In this document: positions 63,142 through 64,000 of the stretch, piece after piece
Layout: every line of letters starts with the position of its first letter
Position numbering within the stretch: the first letter of the stretch is position 1
Origin: Pseudomonas chlororaphis
GTDB taxonomy: Bacteria; Pseudomonadota; Gammaproteobacteria; Pseudomonadales; Pseudomonadaceae
Reading direction: 5' to 3'
NCBI RefSeq assembly: GCF_003731765.1
Contig: NZ_MOAL01000002.1
Location: 186,001-250,000 of the forward strand
DNA: 64,000 bases
The notes under the pieces: model-generated
Databases searched by the model: none
Told to the model about the DNA's origin: nothing
Seen by the model: the letters and a program-made list of their open reading frames with translations, nothing else
Program-made: the position numbers and the translations under genes

Positions 63142-63996
63142 ATGACTCAATTACGCAACGTTATCAGCGTCCATAGCGGCCAGCCCGCCTCGGACGGCGC
63201 CGGGGTCAAGCTGACCCGGGTCTTCGGCGGCCAAGGCGTAGAGCGTTTCGACCCCTTCCTGATGCTCGATGAATTTGGCTCGCAGAACCCAGACGACTAC
63301 ATCGCAGGCTTCCCGCCCCACCCCCATCGCGGCTTTGAAACCGTCACCTACATGCTCGAAGGTCGCATGCGTCATGAGGACCACCTGGGTAATGTCGGGC
63401 TGCTGGAAGGCGGAGGCGTGCAATGGATGACCGCGGCCAAAGGCATCATCCACAGCGAGATGCCGGAGCAGGAAGAAGGCGTGATGCGCGGCTTCCAGTT
63501 GTGGCTCAACTTGCCGGGCAAACACAAGCTCGACCCGGCCAGCTACCAAGACATTCAACCCAAGGACATTCCGCGCCTGACCACGGCTGCCGGGGTCGAG
63601 GTGGTGGTGATCGCCGGCACCTTCGATGATGGCCAGGTCCGGCAACCAGGCGCCGTGCAGCGTCCGGACACCGAGCCCTGCTACTTCGACCTGCACCTGG
63701 GTGCCGGCAGTCAGGTCGCCCCGCGCTTGCCCGAGGGGCATCGGGCGCTGCTCTATGTCTACGAAGGCGCCCTGGAACTGCCGGGCCACCCTCAGAGCGT
63801 GACCAGCAGCAAGCTGGTGCGCCTGTCCGATCACGGTGACCTGCAACTGGCCAGCCAGTCCGGGGCCAAGGTGCTGCTGATTGCCGGCAAGCCGCTGGGT
63901 GAACCCATCGTCCAGTACGGGCCCTTTGTCATGAACACCCGGGAAGAGATCGAACAGGCCCTGAGGGACTTTCGTGACGACAAGCTGACCGCTTAA
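63142..63996 (+). CDS. Pirin family protein
   Basis: 284 residues, a bicupin pirin. The N-terminal cupin keeps the metal ligands in PPHPHRGFETVTYMLEG (His, His), RMRHEDH (His) and HSEMP (Glu), and the AAKGIIHSEMP motif of pirins. Bacterial pirins can act as quercetin dioxygenases or bind regulators of metabolism; which applies is not known. The ATG at 63142 follows AGGAG. Confidence 0.92.
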   Translation: MTQLRNVISVHSGQPASDGAGVKLTRVFGGQGVERFDPFLMLDEFGSQNPDDYIAGFPPHPHRGFETVTYMLEGRMRHEDHLGNVGLLEGGGVQWMTAAKGIIHSEMPEQEEGVMRGFQLWLNLPGKHKLDPASYQDIQPKDIPRLTTAAGVEVVVIAGTFDDGQVRQPGAVQRPDTEPCYFDLHLGAGSQVAPRLPEGHRALLYVYEGALELPGHPQSVTSSKLVRLSDHGDLQLASQSGAKVLLIAGKPLGEPIVQYGPFVMNTREEIEQALRDFRDDKLTA

Positions 63997-64000
63997 ACCG

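Overview
The window is a continuous stretch of a Pseudomonas chromosome, most likely from the P. fluorescens group. This rests on the high GC content, dense genes with short AGGA-type ribosome binding sites, Pseudomonas-type REP/REPIN elements (GTAGGAGCCGGCTTGCCGGCGA cores), and gene order I recognise from memory as conserved in Pseudomonas (mupP-yciK; aroC-MFS; prmB, isochorismatase, smr, folE; the urate/allantoin cluster). There are no rRNA or tRNA genes, insertion sequences, phage genes or CRISPR arrays. It reads as core chromosome with a few accessory modules.

1-17 kb: the end of mupP, the yciK dehydrogenase, a diguanylate cyclase, and a PAS-GGDEF-EAL membrane protein that runs into an undA-type gene (1-undecene from lauric acid; all six di-iron ligands visible). 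Next come an ABC exporter with a DsbA-like protein and the tRNA hydroxylase TrhO, then bolA with a DUF2059 protein, fumC, a thiolase, polyphosphate:AMP phosphotransferase, and the bifunctional tRNA enzyme mnmC.

17-24 kb: the three-gene osmoprotectant operon for N-acetylglutaminylglutamine amide (amidotransferase, GNAT/ATP-grasp synthetase, M42 peptidase), then small conserved proteins (YheU, YnfA, DUF3309) and an SDR oxidoreductase.

24-32 kb: a complete chaperone-usher fimbrial operon on the minus strand (pilin, chaperone, usher, tip protein), then an LTA-synthase-like phosphoglycerol transferase.

32-45.7 kb: small or hypothetical proteins, an ankyrin protein, an acyl-CoA synthetase, a DUF3509 gene behind a sigma-54-like promoter, an isolated acireductone dioxygenase with a substituted metal ligand, an MFS transporter and aroC, an alpha/beta hydrolase, prmB, an isochorismatase-like protein lacking the family cysteine, smr, folE and a glutaredoxin.

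45.7-52.5 kb: a four-unit tandem REPIN array, a LysR-controlled module with a CitMHS transporter and an AtuA-type protein split over two overlapping genes, and an aminotransferase/GST pair divergent from a MarR regulator with two matching palindromic operators.

52.5-64 kb: a purine catabolic region. It encodes an AzgA-type permease, a LysE-type exporter, UraH, PuuE, UraD, allantoicase, ureidoglycolate lyase, cytochrome-linked urate hydroxylase PuuD, a second NCS2 permease, a Tsx-like porin and a pirin. Together these take urate to glyoxylate plus urea. Three copies of a TTGTAyACAA palindrome lie upstream of the permease and in the divergent uraH/puuE promoter region, suggesting one GntR-like regulator that is not encoded in the window.
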